Numbered from the stretch's first letter, positions 36,952 to 46,089 are shown. The stretch: 64,000 nt of DNA from Vibrio maerlii (GCF_003415655.1 NZ_QRHC01000006.1:186001-250000), one strand, 5' to 3'. Program-made: numbers and translations. The notes: a model not told the origin generated them from the letters alone.

Positions 36952-37500
36952 TTATACAAACAGATAAGGGAAAAGTTTACGTTTTTCCTCAGAAGAAAGA
37001 GAGCAAACTCGTTCGATGTTGTTATCTGGGATCGCTTCAGGATCAGGATAGTGTTTTAACACCTTTTCCATCGACTCCTCGCGAATGAGGTGGATGGTTG
37101 GATATGGAGAACGGTTAGTCAGGTTTTCTTCATCCTCTGGCTCAGTGCCACCGAAAACATAATCAGGGTGGAAACTCGCAACCTGATAGATGCCCTCATA
37201 TTCTTCCTGTTTGAGCAATGCATCAACCCAATCCAAGAAGAAGTTGTAATCCATAAAGTCTTGCAGCATACCGGTTGCTACAACAAGAGTAGTTTCGAGT
37301 TCTTGTGGGTCTTTGCTATCGAGTTCTTTGAGTTCCAATAAGATGAACTCAAGAAGTTCCTCTTCGCTGGTTGCGTTTGAAACGGCGATCTTTATCTGCT
37401 TGTTCTTATTTGGCTTGTGAGCAAAAGGGCAGAGGTTGAGCCCGATGACCACATCTTCTAGCCATTCTTGAGTTGCTTGTTGAGCTTGTGATGCTGGCAT
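36952..37500 (-). CDS. DUF1415 protein
   Basis: 182 aa. It begins with a conserved block, WLEDVVIGLNLCPFAHKPN, followed by QVASFHPDYVFGGT and RSPYPTIHLIREESMEKVL. These are hallmarks of DUF1415, a conserved family of unknown function. The LNLCPFA cysteine and HPDYVF histidine look like functional residues. AAGGACATACA precedes the ATG. It is probably co-transcribed with the MazG-like gene downstream. Confidence 0.75.
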   Translation of the reverse strand: MPASQAQQATQEWLEDVVIGLNLCPFAHKPNKNKQIKIAVSNATSEEELLEFILLELKELDSKDPQELETTLVVATGMLQDFMDYNFFLDWVDALLKQEEYEGIYQVASFHPDYVFGGTEPEDEENLTNRSPYPTIHLIREESMEKVLKHYPDPEAIPDNNIERVCSLSSEEKRKLFPYLFV

Positions 37501-37557
37501 TGTATGTCCTTAATATTATTGTCAGCAGATTCTATCAGATGAGAGACTCGGGTACAT

Positions 37558-38751
37558 CTAAGCGAGTGCTTTTGACTGAGGTTCTTTACGTTTGACAAGG
37601 GATAGAATCAGAACGCTCAGCAACACGTAAAGGGCGCATGCTCCGCCTACGACACCATTCCAAGCCCAATGTTGCCAAAGGCTAAGCAGAAGGAACCCAC
37701 CTAGACTTCCCCCAATATAATAATGAACAAGATACAGTGAGGTGGCTGTTGCTTTCGCATGTGTAGCATTGGTACTTACCCAACCATAGGCGAGAGTATG
37801 TAGGAAGAACGATCCAAAGCTGATTAACAGTAGACCAAGGGCAAGAAGATAGAGCGGTTCACCTAGGGTGCAGAGCACGCCTAAAAAGCTAATACTAGCC
37901 CCAACCAGCATGCCTGTGGTTGGACTGTATTTTTTCCATTTCCCTGTTAATGATGAACTAAATGTGCCCGCTAGATAGCAAATAAAGATCATTGACGTCA
38001 CGCTTGTCGATAAAGAGTAGGGTTCCAAAGAGAGCCGAAAGGTCATCACCGAATAGACGTTGACAAAAATGGCGAAGTTTACGCCTCCAACTAGCATCGC
38101 AAACCATAAGCTGTAATTGGTCAAATGGCGTTTAATATTTTGAATATTGTCAAATAGTGACAATCTCTGTGTTTTGAAGTGTTGCTGTTTAGGAAGTACC
38201 TTCCAAACAAAGAGCGCGACTAGTATTGTTAGTACCGACAGTAGGTAATAGGCGGTTTGCCAGCCAAAGCTATCTGAAACAAAGCCGCCATATAAACGAC
38301 CAATAATCCCTCCAAGTGAATTTGCCGCTATGTAAGCCCCTATTGCGGATCTAAAGGCGTGCGGATCGAATTCCTCAGCCATATAAGCGACCGCAACCCC
38401 GGCAAAAGCAGAAAGCGATAGACCGACCAATGCACGAGCGACAATCAACGCTTCAATACTCTGAGAAAAAAGAATGATGACAGTCGATAGTGGTGTCAGC
38501 AGCAACCCAGTTAGCATTACTGGTCTGCGTCCAACGCGTTCCGATAGTAACGCCCAAGGTACTAAGCTGCATGAAAGGGCGAGTGAGGTCGCGGCAAATA
38601 CCCAATTAATCGTGACTTCTGAAACGTGAAAATGTTGCATGAGTTTAGGAAGCACTGGCTGAAGCAAATAGAGGTTACAAAAGACAATAAAAGACCCAAA
38701 CGCAAGCGCGCAAGAAACAACAAAGTAGGCTTTGGACTTGTGAGCGATCAT
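37558..38751 (-). CDS. MFS transporter, YnfM-like
   Basis: 397 aa with 12 predicted transmembrane helices. It is a major facilitator superfamily exporter, with LSERVGRRPVMLTGLLLTP between helices 2 and 3 (the MFS motif A) and repeated hydrophobic segments. The divergent LysR gene next to it mirrors the ynfL-ynfM pair of E. coli, so control by that regulator is likely. GAGGAAG precedes the ATG and lies inside an 8-bp inverted repeat. The exported compound is unknown. Confidence 0.75.
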   Translation of the reverse strand: MIAHKSKAYFVVSCALAFGSFIVFCNLYLLQPVLPKLMQHFHVSEVTINWVFAATSLALSCSLVPWALLSERVGRRPVMLTGLLLTPLSTVIILFSQSIEALIVARALVGLSLSAFAGVAVAYMAEEFDPHAFRSAIGAYIAANSLGGIIGRLYGGFVSDSFGWQTAYYLLSVLTILVALFVWKVLPKQQHFKTQRLSLFDNIQNIKRHLTNYSLWFAMLVGGVNFAIFVNVYSVMTFRLSLEPYSLSTSVTSMIFICYLAGTFSSSLTGKWKKYSPTTGMLVGASISFLGVLCTLGEPLYLLALGLLLISFGSFFLHTLAYGWVSTNATHAKATATSLYLVHYYIGGSLGGFLLLSLWQHWAWNGVVGGACALYVLLSVLILSLVKRKEPQSKALA

Positions 38752-38755
38752 AATT

Positions 38756-38777
38756 CTTCCTCATATTGGTGAGGAAG
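38756..38777. repeat. Inverted repeat over the MFS ribosome binding site
   Basis: CTTCCTCA and TGAGGAAG, 6 bp apart, are exact inverted copies. In the mRNA of the MFS gene the hairpin would enclose the GAGGAAG ribosome binding site. It could also be an operator. Confidence 0.55.
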
Positions 38778-38840
38778 ATAACAATATACACAAGATAAAT
38801 GAAATATATTGCAGTTATGGATTCTAGATCAAAAAGATAT

Positions 38841-39719
38841 ATGGATATTCGACAACTTAAACATTTCAAGGCCGTAGCTGAGTTGGGCAATTTCACTAAA
38901 GCGGCGCAAGTCCTGAATATTGCACAACCTGCCTTGAGTATTTCGATCAAGAAGTTTGAGCAACAGTTGGGGCTAAGCTTATTTCATCGCCGTGATCGTA
39001 CGGTAGCACTGACTGATGAAGGTAAAGCCTTGATGCTACATGCCGTTCGGATCCTTCAAGCGGTAGAAGATGCAACAACAGAGATGGCGGAACTGAATGG
39101 GCTAGAAAAGGGAGAGGTAAGGCTTGGGGTGCCAAGCATGATGGGTTCTTACTTTTTTCCACCTGTCTTAATGGCATTTAAATCAAAGTACCCACAGCTC
39201 AAAATATACTTGGTTGAAGCCGGCACCCAATCGATTCGTCGAATGTTGGAGTCGGGTGAGCTTGACCTTGGTGTGATACTCAATCGAGATGTGCCAGAAA
39301 GCCTGGTTACAGAGCCCTTAATTCGTTCTCAAATGGTGGCTGTTGTGGGTAAAGAGCACCCTCTGAGTGAGCTTGACACAATCGATTACCAGACCTTTTT
39401 CCAACAAGAGTTGGTGATGTTTAAGCCTGAGTATTTTCACCGTGAGTTTATTGACTCCCTTTGTGAGCAGAGAAACCTATCTCCAATTTACTCATTTGAG
39501 ACTAACCTCATGACGATGATTCTCAATATTGTTAAGCACGAGTATGCAATTACAGCGTTGTTAGAAATAGTGAGTGATGCCGAAGAAGGGGTAAAGGGTA
39601 TCCCATTTGCAGAGCCGGTCTATTTGGATTTGGCGTTAGCAAGTAGGAAAGAGGGGTATTTGTCTAAGGCGAACCAAACCTTTATTGAGTTTGTTCGCCA
39701 GAATGTGTCGCAGCGTTAG
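38841..39719 (+). CDS. LysR family transcriptional regulator
   Basis: 292 aa from the ATG that begins MDIRQLKHF, the standard LysR start; two in-frame ATGs lie 24 and 42 bp further upstream. The N-terminal winged helix (about 1-60, with NFTKAAQVLNIAQPALSISI) is followed by a periplasmic-binding-like effector domain (about 88-290). It is divergent from the MFS gene and is its probable regulator. The inducer is unknown. Confidence 0.85.
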   Translation: MDIRQLKHFKAVAELGNFTKAAQVLNIAQPALSISIKKFEQQLGLSLFHRRDRTVALTDEGKALMLHAVRILQAVEDATTEMAELNGLEKGEVRLGVPSMMGSYFFPPVLMAFKSKYPQLKIYLVEAGTQSIRRMLESGELDLGVILNRDVPESLVTEPLIRSQMVAVVGKEHPLSELDTIDYQTFFQQELVMFKPEYFHREFIDSLCEQRNLSPIYSFETNLMTMILNIVKHEYAITALLEIVSDAEEGVKGIPFAEPVYLDLALASRKEGYLSKANQTFIEFVRQNVSQR

Positions 39720-39721
39720 GT

Positions 39722-39743
39722 TGTACTAATTCAGACCTGAACT
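39722..39743. repeat. 22-bp direct repeat, left copy
   Basis: Identical over 22 bp to 41703-41724. The core TTCAG-AC-CTGAA is a small dyad. This copy lies in the 40-bp gap between the convergent lysR and glutaredoxin-like genes. Confidence 0.85.
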
Positions 39744-39759
39744 GACCGTTACCCAGCCA

Positions 39760-39990
39760 TTATTTAGCTTTGTACATACGCTCAAAGTTCTTTGGATTCC
39801 AACCAATCATGATTTGATCACCAATCTTGAGTACAGGCAGAGAACGAGCACCAATGGCATCGAGTTCTTTGCGCCCACGCTGCATTTTTGCATTAGTCAG
39901 GCGGTAAGGGTAACCCTTCTCATCGAGGTAACGTTGAGCATCTTTACAGTGCGGGCATTTGTCTTTTACGTACAAAACGAGTCTGCGCAT
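39760..39990 (-). CDS. Glutaredoxin-like protein
   Basis: 76 aa. A thioredoxin fold of glutaredoxin size carries the active site CPHC (residues 13-16) and a SLPVLKIGD segment with the cis-proline, followed by a GW segment near the C-terminus. It probably reduces disulfides or mixed disulfides, or delivers an Fe-S cluster. It faces the lysR gene and is divergent from the YgjP-like gene. Confidence 0.8.
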   Translation of the reverse strand: MRRLVLYVKDKCPHCKDAQRYLDEKGYPYRLTNAKMQRGRKELDAIGARSLPVLKIGDQIMIGWNPKNFERMYKAK

Positions 39991-40100
39991 GGTCTTTATC
40001 CGATTGATGATTTAGGGCGTCGGATTGTACTGCTTTCAAGTTTCGATTTAAAGCTCTGGAGTGTGTTACACTCGCGCCTCATTTTTCATTGAGAGCATTC

Positions 40101-40607
40101 ATGAGCAACCATCTTCGCTATATTCAAGGCTACCCAACTCACTTGGTAGAACAAGTGGAAAGGATGATTCAATCAGGTAAGTTTTCAACTTGGTTCGATA
40201 AGCGTTATCCAGATCGACATGAGATTAAGAGTGAGCAAGCTCTTTATCAATATGCGATGGATATTAAGCAGCGATATATGCGCAAGACACCACCGATTAA
40301 GAAGGTGGTTTATGATGGAAAGATCCACCTGATCAACAATGCTCTCGGTTTACATACCTTCGTCTCCAAAAATCATGGTGGCAAGCTACGCTCAGTAAAT
40401 GAAATCCGTATTGCCAACGTGTTTAAAGATGCACCTGAAGCGTTATTGCGAATGCTGGTGGTTCACGAGCTTGCTCATATCAAAGAGAAAGAACACGACA
40501 AGGCCTTTTACCAGCTGTGCTGTCATATGGAGCCTGATTACCATCAACTTGAGTTTGATGCACGCTTGTACATGATTTATCTAGAGCTCAGCAAGGGGAA
40601 AGCGTAA
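40101..40607 (+). CDS. YgjP-like metallopeptidase (M48/DUF45)
   Basis: 168 aa. VHELAHIKEKEHDKAFY (about residues 122-138) is the HExxH zincin motif, followed by the distal histidine and tyrosine typical of YgjP/WLM proteins. No signal peptide or membrane helix is seen, so it is cytoplasmic. The ATG at 40101 has TGAGAG upstream and is preferred over a TTG 12 bp earlier. The stop overlaps the rlmF start (TAATG), indicating coupling. The substrate is unknown. Confidence 0.75.
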   Translation: MSNHLRYIQGYPTHLVEQVERMIQSGKFSTWFDKRYPDRHEIKSEQALYQYAMDIKQRYMRKTPPIKKVVYDGKIHLINNALGLHTFVSKNHGGKLRSVNEIRIANVFKDAPEALLRMLVVHELAHIKEKEHDKAFYQLCCHMEPDYHQLEFDARLYMIYLELSKGKA

Positions 40608-41686
40608 TGAAGCCCAATGGAACCGAAAAAGCTACTAGGCTTAAGCGCGAAAAGTCCCGTTCAAAGACCGAATCAAGGGCGAGCTCTAAAGGCCAATCTA
40701 ATGCGGCAAAATCGGATACACCAAGTGTCCCCGTGATAAAAGTGCGTGCGAATGGTTTGCATAAAGCCAATACATTAAAGGGCAATTACAACTTTAAGCT
40801 TCTTACCAAGTTAGTTCCTGAATTGGCGAGCAAGGTGGTTGATAATCCTAAGGGTGGCAAGACCATCAGCTTTTCTGATTCAGTAGCTGTGAAGCTTTTG
40901 AATAAAGGTCTGTTAGCTCAACACTTTGACGTGACTTACTGGGATATTCCTCAGGGCTACCTATGCCCACCGATCCCTGGCCGTGCTGACTATATCCACC
41001 GAGCAGCAGAGATGCTTGAGAAAAGTATCGAGCGAAAGCCAGCCGAGCTAAACCATTTAGATATTGGTGCTGGTGCTAACTGCATCTATCCAATAGTAGG
41101 TTGCCAAGCTTATCATTGGCACTCGGTGGGAGCAGATATCGACCCTGCATCCGTGAAGAATGCAAAACACATTGTTGAGATGAATCCCAACCTGAAAGGC
41201 TCTGTTGAACTGCGTTTGCAAAAAGATAATGAGTCATTCTTTGCTGGTGTGATTAAACAAGGTGAACGTTACCACATCACTACATGTAATCCTCCTTTTC
41301 ATCAGTCAGCGCAGGAAGCGATGCAGGGCACGCAGCGTAAAGTGGCTAACTTAGCAAAAAGTCGTAATAAGCGCGGAAATCAATCGAAGGTGAAGCCAGA
41401 AACGAAAGATTCTTTGAATTTTGGGGGGCAGAGCAATGAACTTTGGTGTGACGGTGGAGAGAGTCGATTCATTCGTCGAATGGCAGCAGAGAGCCGTCAG
41501 TTCAGCGAACAAGTGCTTTGGTTTTCGACCTTAGTGTCTAAGAAAGAGAACGTTCGCCCGCTACAGAGACAGCTGGTAAAAATGGGTGTTGAAGAAGTTC
41601 AGATCCACGAAATGTCTCAAGGACAAAAAGTGAGTCGCTTTGTCGCTTGGACATTTCACAAGAAATCACATCACTCTAGTTGGTAG
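40607..41686 (+). CDS. rlmF: 23S rRNA (adenine-1618-N6)-methyltransferase RlmF
   Basis: 359 aa. It methylates A1618 of 23S rRNA using SAM. LDIGAGANCIYPIVG (about 150-164) is the SAM-binding motif and TCNPPFHQSAQEA (about 225-237) contains the NPPF catalytic motif of N6-adenine methylases. The first 45 residues are lysine/serine-rich and probably flexible. It overlaps the ygjP-like gene by one base. A 22-bp repeat lies just beyond the stop codon. Confidence 0.92.
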   Translation: MKPNGTEKATRLKREKSRSKTESRASSKGQSNAAKSDTPSVPVIKVRANGLHKANTLKGNYNFKLLTKLVPELASKVVDNPKGGKTISFSDSVAVKLLNKGLLAQHFDVTYWDIPQGYLCPPIPGRADYIHRAAEMLEKSIERKPAELNHLDIGAGANCIYPIVGCQAYHWHSVGADIDPASVKNAKHIVEMNPNLKGSVELRLQKDNESFFAGVIKQGERYHITTCNPPFHQSAQEAMQGTQRKVANLAKSRNKRGNQSKVKPETKDSLNFGGQSNELWCDGGESRFIRRMAAESRQFSEQVLWFSTLVSKKENVRPLQRQLVKMGVEEVQIHEMSQGQKVSRFVAWTFHKKSHHSSW

Positions 41687-41702
41687 GTAAGTTAACTTGA
41701 AC

Positions 41703-41724
41703 TGTACTAATTCAGACCTGAACT
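41703..41724. repeat. 22-bp direct repeat, right copy
   Basis: Second exact copy of the repeat at 39722-39743, again in the gap between convergent genes (rlmF and the PilF-like gene). The two copies frame a 2.0-kb segment with the glutaredoxin-like, YgjP-like and rlmF genes. Confidence 0.85.
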
Positions 41725-41731
41725 AATACAG

Positions 41732-42466
41732 CTAATCATCTTGCTTCGTTAGTATTTGATCTAATTTATTTTGATAGCGTTGCTGCAATGCTTTATTGCC
41801 AACTTCGGCCTCTAACCGGGACAGAAGTTGCAGCGACGTTACTCTGTAACCATATTGCTGGTGGAACTTCATCAAGCGTATACGTGCATCGCTATACGCT
41901 TTTTCATCAATTTCAATCTGAGCGATTTGCAACGTCGATAGCGCCCGATACGGGTTATAGTCGAGCGCTCGTTCGAAGTAATGTTTTGCCTTTGTATCGT
42001 CGCCAGACTTTAATGCACACAAACCGGCATTTTCGTAACTCGAAGAGAGTAGCAAGTAATGAGGTTGCTCTATCGCTCGATTAAAGTATTCATCTGCTAT
42101 TTCAAACTTACCTTGTTTGCACAAAAACGTACCGTAGTTATTGAGCACATTGCCATTTTTAGGGGCGAGCTTTAGCGCTTTCTTATAACGCAGTTCAGCC
42201 TGCTTGGGCTCGTCAACTTTTTCATAGTAATGAGCAAGGGATAGTTGCGCCCGATAGTATTTAGGCGCGTGTTTGATCGCCAGTTCCAAGTTTTCTCGTG
42301 CTTTGAGCATATTGCCGTTTTCTAAGTAACCTAAACCGAGCGAGATACGAGACTCCGCCATTTGTTTAGTGTCTTGTACCATTTCGACCTTACCCTCAGT
42401 GACAGTGATACATCCTGTTAAGAGAGAGCTAAAAAATACAGACGTAAATGAGTGAGGTAAACGCAT
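41732..42466 (-). CDS. PilF/PilW-like TPR lipoprotein
   Basis: 244 aa. A lipoprotein signal ends in LLTGC (Cys about residue 18), followed by about five to six TPR units. ARENLELAIKHAPKYYRAQLSLAHYY and NVLNNYGTFLCKQGKFEIADEYF match the pilotin PilF/PilW, which helps assemble the type IV pilus secretin in the outer membrane. A GTG one codon earlier is possible. It is not near other pilus genes, so the role is inferred from family. Confidence 0.75.
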   Translation of the reverse strand: MRLPHSFTSVFFSSLLTGCITVTEGKVEMVQDTKQMAESRISLGLGYLENGNMLKARENLELAIKHAPKYYRAQLSLAHYYEKVDEPKQAELRYKKALKLAPKNGNVLNNYGTFLCKQGKFEIADEYFNRAIEQPHYLLLSSSYENAGLCALKSGDDTKAKHYFERALDYNPYRALSTLQIAQIEIDEKAYSDARIRLMKFHQQYGYRVTSLQLLSRLEAEVGNKALQQRYQNKLDQILTKQDD

Positions 42467-42591
42467 CACTGGCAGGGTCCCTTTTGAAAGGTTTTGTAGA
42501 GCGGACGTATGTTAAGGCAATAGTTTTTATTTTGGTGATGAAGCGAGGGGTTTTGCGATTGGGTTGGTTATCTACTCAGATTTATAATGAA

Positions 42592-42615
42592 AAGCCGCAG
42601 TAATTACTGCGGCTT
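42592..42615 (-). terminator. Terminator candidate of metA
   Basis: A perfect 24-bp palindrome (AAGCCGCAGTAA and its complement) 43 bp past the metA stop; the T-tract on the minus strand is weak. Confidence 0.6.
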
Positions 42616-42657
42616 GAGTCGTAAATTCGATTGAGTGACAACTAAGTTCAATCGAGC

Positions 42658-43599
42658 TTAATCGTAGTGTGTGAAATTCTCTTCGGAGAAGTGCTCAAGG
42701 TCATAAGGCGTTTGTTGGTAAACGCAGTAGTTGAGCCAGTTAGAAAATAACAAATGCCCGTGGCTACGCCAGCTTGCAGTAGGAGGATTGTCTGGGTTGT
42801 TATTCGGGTAATAGTTGACTGGAATTGCCGGTTCCATGCCTTCACCCAAATCACGCACATATTCGTTATGAAGGGTATGAGAGTCGTACTCTGGGTGGCC
42901 AGTCACGAACACATTACGCTTGTCTTTGGTTGCAGCAAGATAAACACCGGCAACGTCAGAAGTGGCCAGAATATCCAAGTCTGTATGCTCTTCTAGGTAA
43001 TCAGCAGAAAAGTCAGCATAACGTGAATGTGGCGCCAGGAAGGTATCGTCAAAGCCACGTAGTAGTGGGTTAAATTGATCTAGCGTAGTATGGTTGTACA
43101 CACCAGATAGTTTTTCTTTACGTGTTTTCTTCGGCAAGTCGTAAAGCAATTTAAGCCCTGCTTGAGCTGCCCAACACACATACAATGTTGAAGTGACATG
43201 TTCTTTTGCCCAGTTCATGATGGACTGCAGATGTTCCCAGTAAATCACGTCTTCAAATTGCACCAGACCAAGTGGTGCACCAGTGATGATCAAACCATCG
43301 AAGTTACGATCTTTCACCATTTCAAATTGACGGTAGAAGTTATCTAGGTGCTCAGTAGGGGTGTTCTTACTTGGACGGTTATCGATACGCAGCAGTTCGA
43401 TATCAACCTGAAGGGGGGTGTTTGAAAGCAGTCGTAAAAACTGAGTCTCCGTCTCAATCTTTTTCGGCATTAAGTTTAAGATCAGTACCTTCAGTGGACG
43501 AATCATCTGAGTCGAAGCCTGAGAATCTTGCATGACGAAGATATTTTCGGTGCGAAGTACATCAGAAGCAGGTAATTGATCAGGAATCTTAATTGGCAC
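42658..43599 (-). CDS. metA: Homoserine O-succinyltransferase (MetA type)
   Basis: 313 aa from a GTG at 43599. It acylates homoserine in the first committed step of methionine synthesis. MetA features include [33 protein letters not shown] (catalytic cysteine) and [13 protein letters not shown] (His/Glu). The frame has an ATG 12 bp upstream, but GGAG sits 6 bp before the GTG and the GTG start begins PIKIPDQLP, matching the E. coli start PIRVPDELP. A MetJ-type box lies 24 bp upstream. Succinyl or acetyl preference cannot be decided here. Confidence 0.92.
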   Translation of the reverse strand: MPIKIPDQLPASDVLRTENIFVMQDSQASTQMIRPLKVLILNLMPKKIETETQFLRLLSNTPLQVDIELLRIDNRPSKNTPTEHLDNFYRQFEMVKDRNFDGLIITGAPLGLVQFEDVIYWEHLQSIMNWAKEHVTSTLYVCWAAQAGLKLLYDLPKKTRKEKLSGVYNHTTLDQFNPLLRGFDDTFLAPHSRYADFSADYLEEHTDLDILATSDVAGVYLAATKDKRNVFVTGHPEYDSHTLHNEYVRDLGEGMEPAIPVNYYPNNNPDNPPTASWRSHGHLLFSNWLNYCVYQQTPYDLEHFSEENFTHYD

Positions 43600-43622
43600 A
43601 GCTAACTCCATAAGCTATTTTT

Positions 43623-43638
43623 AGACGTCTATACATCC
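43623..43638 (-). promoter_or_regulatory. MetJ box of metA
   Basis: AGACGTCT, a perfect met box, is followed by a degenerate second box. A TATAAT element on the minus strand (43649-43654) places the transcript start just beside it, so methionine/SAM repression through MetJ is expected. Confidence 0.7.
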
Positions 43639-43815
43639 AAGTTAACGTATTATAATTGTGATGTCGATAACTAAAATAGAGTCTGCAACCAAAACCAATC
43701 AACTCACGAGACCTAGTTGGTGAGATATTAAACATCAGGTGCATCAAGCATTGAGAGGTGTTAAGAACTCTGTTAGCGTTGCTTTATTAATTATCTAACA
43801 TCAAATCAAGCGATT

Positions 43816-44238
43816 ATGGCCAAACGTTCTCCAGTAATAGAGATGACCTCATACGGGATCTATACCACATGGGATTCCAAATCTAAAGATCTTCCCAAGA
43901 TTCAAGAATTCACCACGTATGTCTACGCTGAGGTTGATGTAGAGTTTGGCTTTATCGTGAACATTAAAAAGGCCAAAGGGCAGAAGATCCGTTACTGCAT
44001 CTATCATCCTGATATCACGACTGATGACGGTGAAGTACTAGAACCCTTTGATGGTGAGGAGCACATTGGTAGCAATGATTGGGATTTCTATCTTGGTGAT
44101 ACTATCTGGCTCCCCATTGACAATAAGCTTGGGCCTTGGCGGATGGAGATTGAGATGCAGGGAAGAGTCGTTGCTGAGAAAACATTTCACCTTTATGCCA
44201 GAGACGAAGGTGAGTTTTGGCGTCGAAGAGGCTTCTAA
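43816..44238 (+). CDS. DUF3859 protein
   Basis: 140 aa. It is a beta-rich single domain with conserved-looking ITDDGEVLEPFDGEEHIGSNDW-type acidic turns and a C-terminal WRRRGF. I recognise it as DUF3859, a small family of unknown function in marine bacteria. No signal peptide is seen. It is divergent from metA and ends at a terminator shared with the convergent peptidase gene. Confidence 0.65.
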   Translation: MAKRSPVIEMTSYGIYTTWDSKSKDLPKIQEFTTYVYAEVDVEFGFIVNIKKAKGQKIRYCIYHPDITTDDGEVLEPFDGEEHIGSNDWDFYLGDTIWLPIDNKLGPWRMEIEMQGRVVAEKTFHLYARDEGEFWRRRGF

Positions 44239-44252
44239 TTTCAGAGGCAATA

Positions 44253-44281
44253 AAAAACAGCCGCGATTGCGGCTGTTTTAG
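44253..44281. terminator. Bidirectional terminator
   Basis: AAACAGCCGC-GATT-GCGGCTGTTT with T residues on the right and A residues on the left, between the convergent DUF3859 and peptidase genes. Confidence 0.85.
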
Positions 44282-44310
44282 TTCAAGCTTTGTAAGGCTC
44301 AGCGAGCGAA

Positions 44311-45414
44311 TTACTTAGTGGTTAGGTAAGTGGTTAGCACGTCAGAGATAGCAACCATATCTTTAATTGCGATGAACTCTTCAGTCGTGTGTACCTTCGC
44401 CATACCGGTCGATACGTTAACGGTTGTAAGGCCTTTCGAGTTGAAATTGTTGGCATCGCTACCACCGCCTGTAGGTTTGGTTTGTGGTTCGAAACCTTGC
44501 TCAAGGAATGCTTTTGATAGTGAAAGAACGAGCGGATGTTCATCTGCGATCTTGTAGGCGTCATAAGAGCGTTCAGATTCGATGTTGATTGTTGCACCGT
44601 GCTTCTCTGCGGTGTGCTCAAATACTTCAACCATATGCGCTACTTGAGCAGAAAGCTTGTCGTCATCTAGCGAACGAGCTTCCGCAACAAGGTGCAGCTC
44701 AGGCATTACGATGTTTGTTGCTTGGCCACCTTGAACGATACCGATGTTTGATGTGGTCTCTTCATCGATTCGACCCAGCTTCATTTGCATGATTGCATCT
44801 GCCGCTACTGTTAATGCATTGATGCCTTCTTCTGGCGCTAGACCTGCGTGTGCTGGTTTACCCGTGATATCAACAGTCAGTTTTTGTTGGCCTGGTGCAA
44901 CGGTAATGATGGTGCCAATTGGGCCGCCGCTGTCCAGAACGATCGCTTTGTCTGCTTGGATGTGGCTCATGTCGTAGTTTAGTGAGCCAAATAGACCACC
45001 TTCTTCATAGACAGTGAATGCCAGCTCAATCGTTTTGTGTTCCAAGTTTTGTTCTTGAATTTGACGAACAGCTTCCATGATTGCCGCAATACCAGACTTG
45101 TCATCACCACCCAGGATAGTGTTACCCTTCGAGCTAATGATGCCATCTTCGATGATTGGCTCGATACCAATACCTGGTGTTACCGTATCCATGTGACAGC
45201 TCAGAACAATGCTCTCTTCTAGTTTGCCGTCTAGGCGAGCATAGATGTTGAAACCGTTAGAGACTTCAGCAGGAACAGCAAGCTCTTTTACGTCAAAACC
45301 CAGCTCTTTTAGTTGAGTACTCAGAGTTTCAGCGATTTCTTTTTCGTTCTTAGATTCACTATCGATGCGGATAAGTTGACAGAAATGGTCAACAAGACGT
45401 TGTTGGTTAGCCAT
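44311..45414 (-). CDS. Peptidase T-like M20 metallopeptidase
   Basis: 367 aa. It is an M20 family zinc aminopeptidase of the peptidase-T-like group. Metal and catalytic motifs are SCHMDTV (about 73-79), GGDDKSGIAA (about 98-107) and YEEGGLFGS (catalytic Glu pair, about 133-141). A dimerisation domain with GKPAHAGLAPEEG lies in the middle. It probably trims N-terminal residues from di- or tripeptides in the cytoplasm. It is shorter than E. coli PepT (408 aa), so the exact family name is uncertain. Confidence 0.85.
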   Translation of the reverse strand: MANQQRLVDHFCQLIRIDSESKNEKEIAETLSTQLKELGFDVKELAVPAEVSNGFNIYARLDGKLEESIVLSCHMDTVTPGIGIEPIIEDGIISSKGNTILGGDDKSGIAAIMEAVRQIQEQNLEHKTIELAFTVYEEGGLFGSLNYDMSHIQADKAIVLDSGGPIGTIITVAPGQQKLTVDITGKPAHAGLAPEEGINALTVAADAIMQMKLGRIDEETTSNIGIVQGGQATNIVMPELHLVAEARSLDDDKLSAQVAHMVEVFEHTAEKHGATINIESERSYDAYKIADEHPLVLSLSKAFLEQGFEPQTKPTGGGSDANNFNSKGLTTVNVSTGMAKVHTTEEFIAIKDMVAISDVLTTYLTTK

Positions 45415-45499
45415 AATTCATTACTTAATTTGTGGGAACAGGAAGCGTAGGGTAGCGAACTAAAACTGGCGAGGAGATGTTACAGGTCAATAAAGCAAT

Positions 45500-45522
45500 A
45501 AAAAAGCGCCGTGTGGCGCTTT
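45500..45522 (-). terminator. Terminator of the TetR gene
   Basis: AAAGCGCC-GTGT-GGCGCTTT with T residues in the minus direction, 49 bp past the stop at 45571. Confidence 0.75.
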
Positions 45523-45570
45523 CAAATAAGGTAAGTGTTTAGACAATAAACAGCTTGTTCGTTGGAGCGC

Positions 45571-46053
45571 TTATGCTGCCTTTTCCGTCGCTGTGCTGAG
45601 TGCGATGCTTGCCATTGTCATACCCAGTAGCCATTCAACGCTCTTTTTACCGCTCTCGTTAAACAGCTCGAAAGCGATGTTTTTAATTTGTTCAATGATA
45701 GAACTTGCGAACTCAGAGGCACTGTCGTTGGTCACTTGATGAATAATCAAATGGCAAATGGAAGCAAACTCTTGGTCAAGCAGTGCACTTTCCCAGCTTT
45801 GGACAAATTCTTTCTCTGTCGCCGAGATGTTTAAGTGAGACATAAACATTTGCAGAAATCGGCCTTTAAGTGCCTGTGTGAAATCTGTTTTCTTTGGAAA
45901 GTGGTGGCTGATGCCAGTTCGAGATATACCGGTTGCTTTACTCAACGTTGTATAAGACATGTCGTCGTAACCTACATTTAGCAATTGGTTGGTCGCTTCA
46001 TCTAAAATTGTGTTGATAGTAATTAACGTGTCTTCTTTACTACGTTTTGGCAT
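45571..46053 (-). CDS. TetR family transcriptional regulator
   Basis: 160 aa, short for the family (usually about 190-220). An N-terminal TetR helix-turn-helix is visible: DDMSYTTLSKATGISRTGISHHFPKKTDF (about residues 30-58). The effector domain is a compact helical bundle. It is not LuxR/HapR, which is longer. A perfect 14-bp palindrome 37 bp upstream of the start suggests autorepression. It is divergent from the napGH unit. The target beyond itself is unknown. Confidence 0.75.
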   Translation of the reverse strand: MPKRSKEDTLITINTILDEATNQLLNVGYDDMSYTTLSKATGISRTGISHHFPKKTDFTQALKGRFLQMFMSHLNISATEKEFVQSWESALLDQEFASICHLIIHQVTNDSASEFASSIIEQIKNIAFELFNESGKKSVEWLLGMTMASIALSTATEKAA

Positions 46054-46089
46054 TGGTGGATCCCTGTCCGACAGTGGTAATACTTTATT

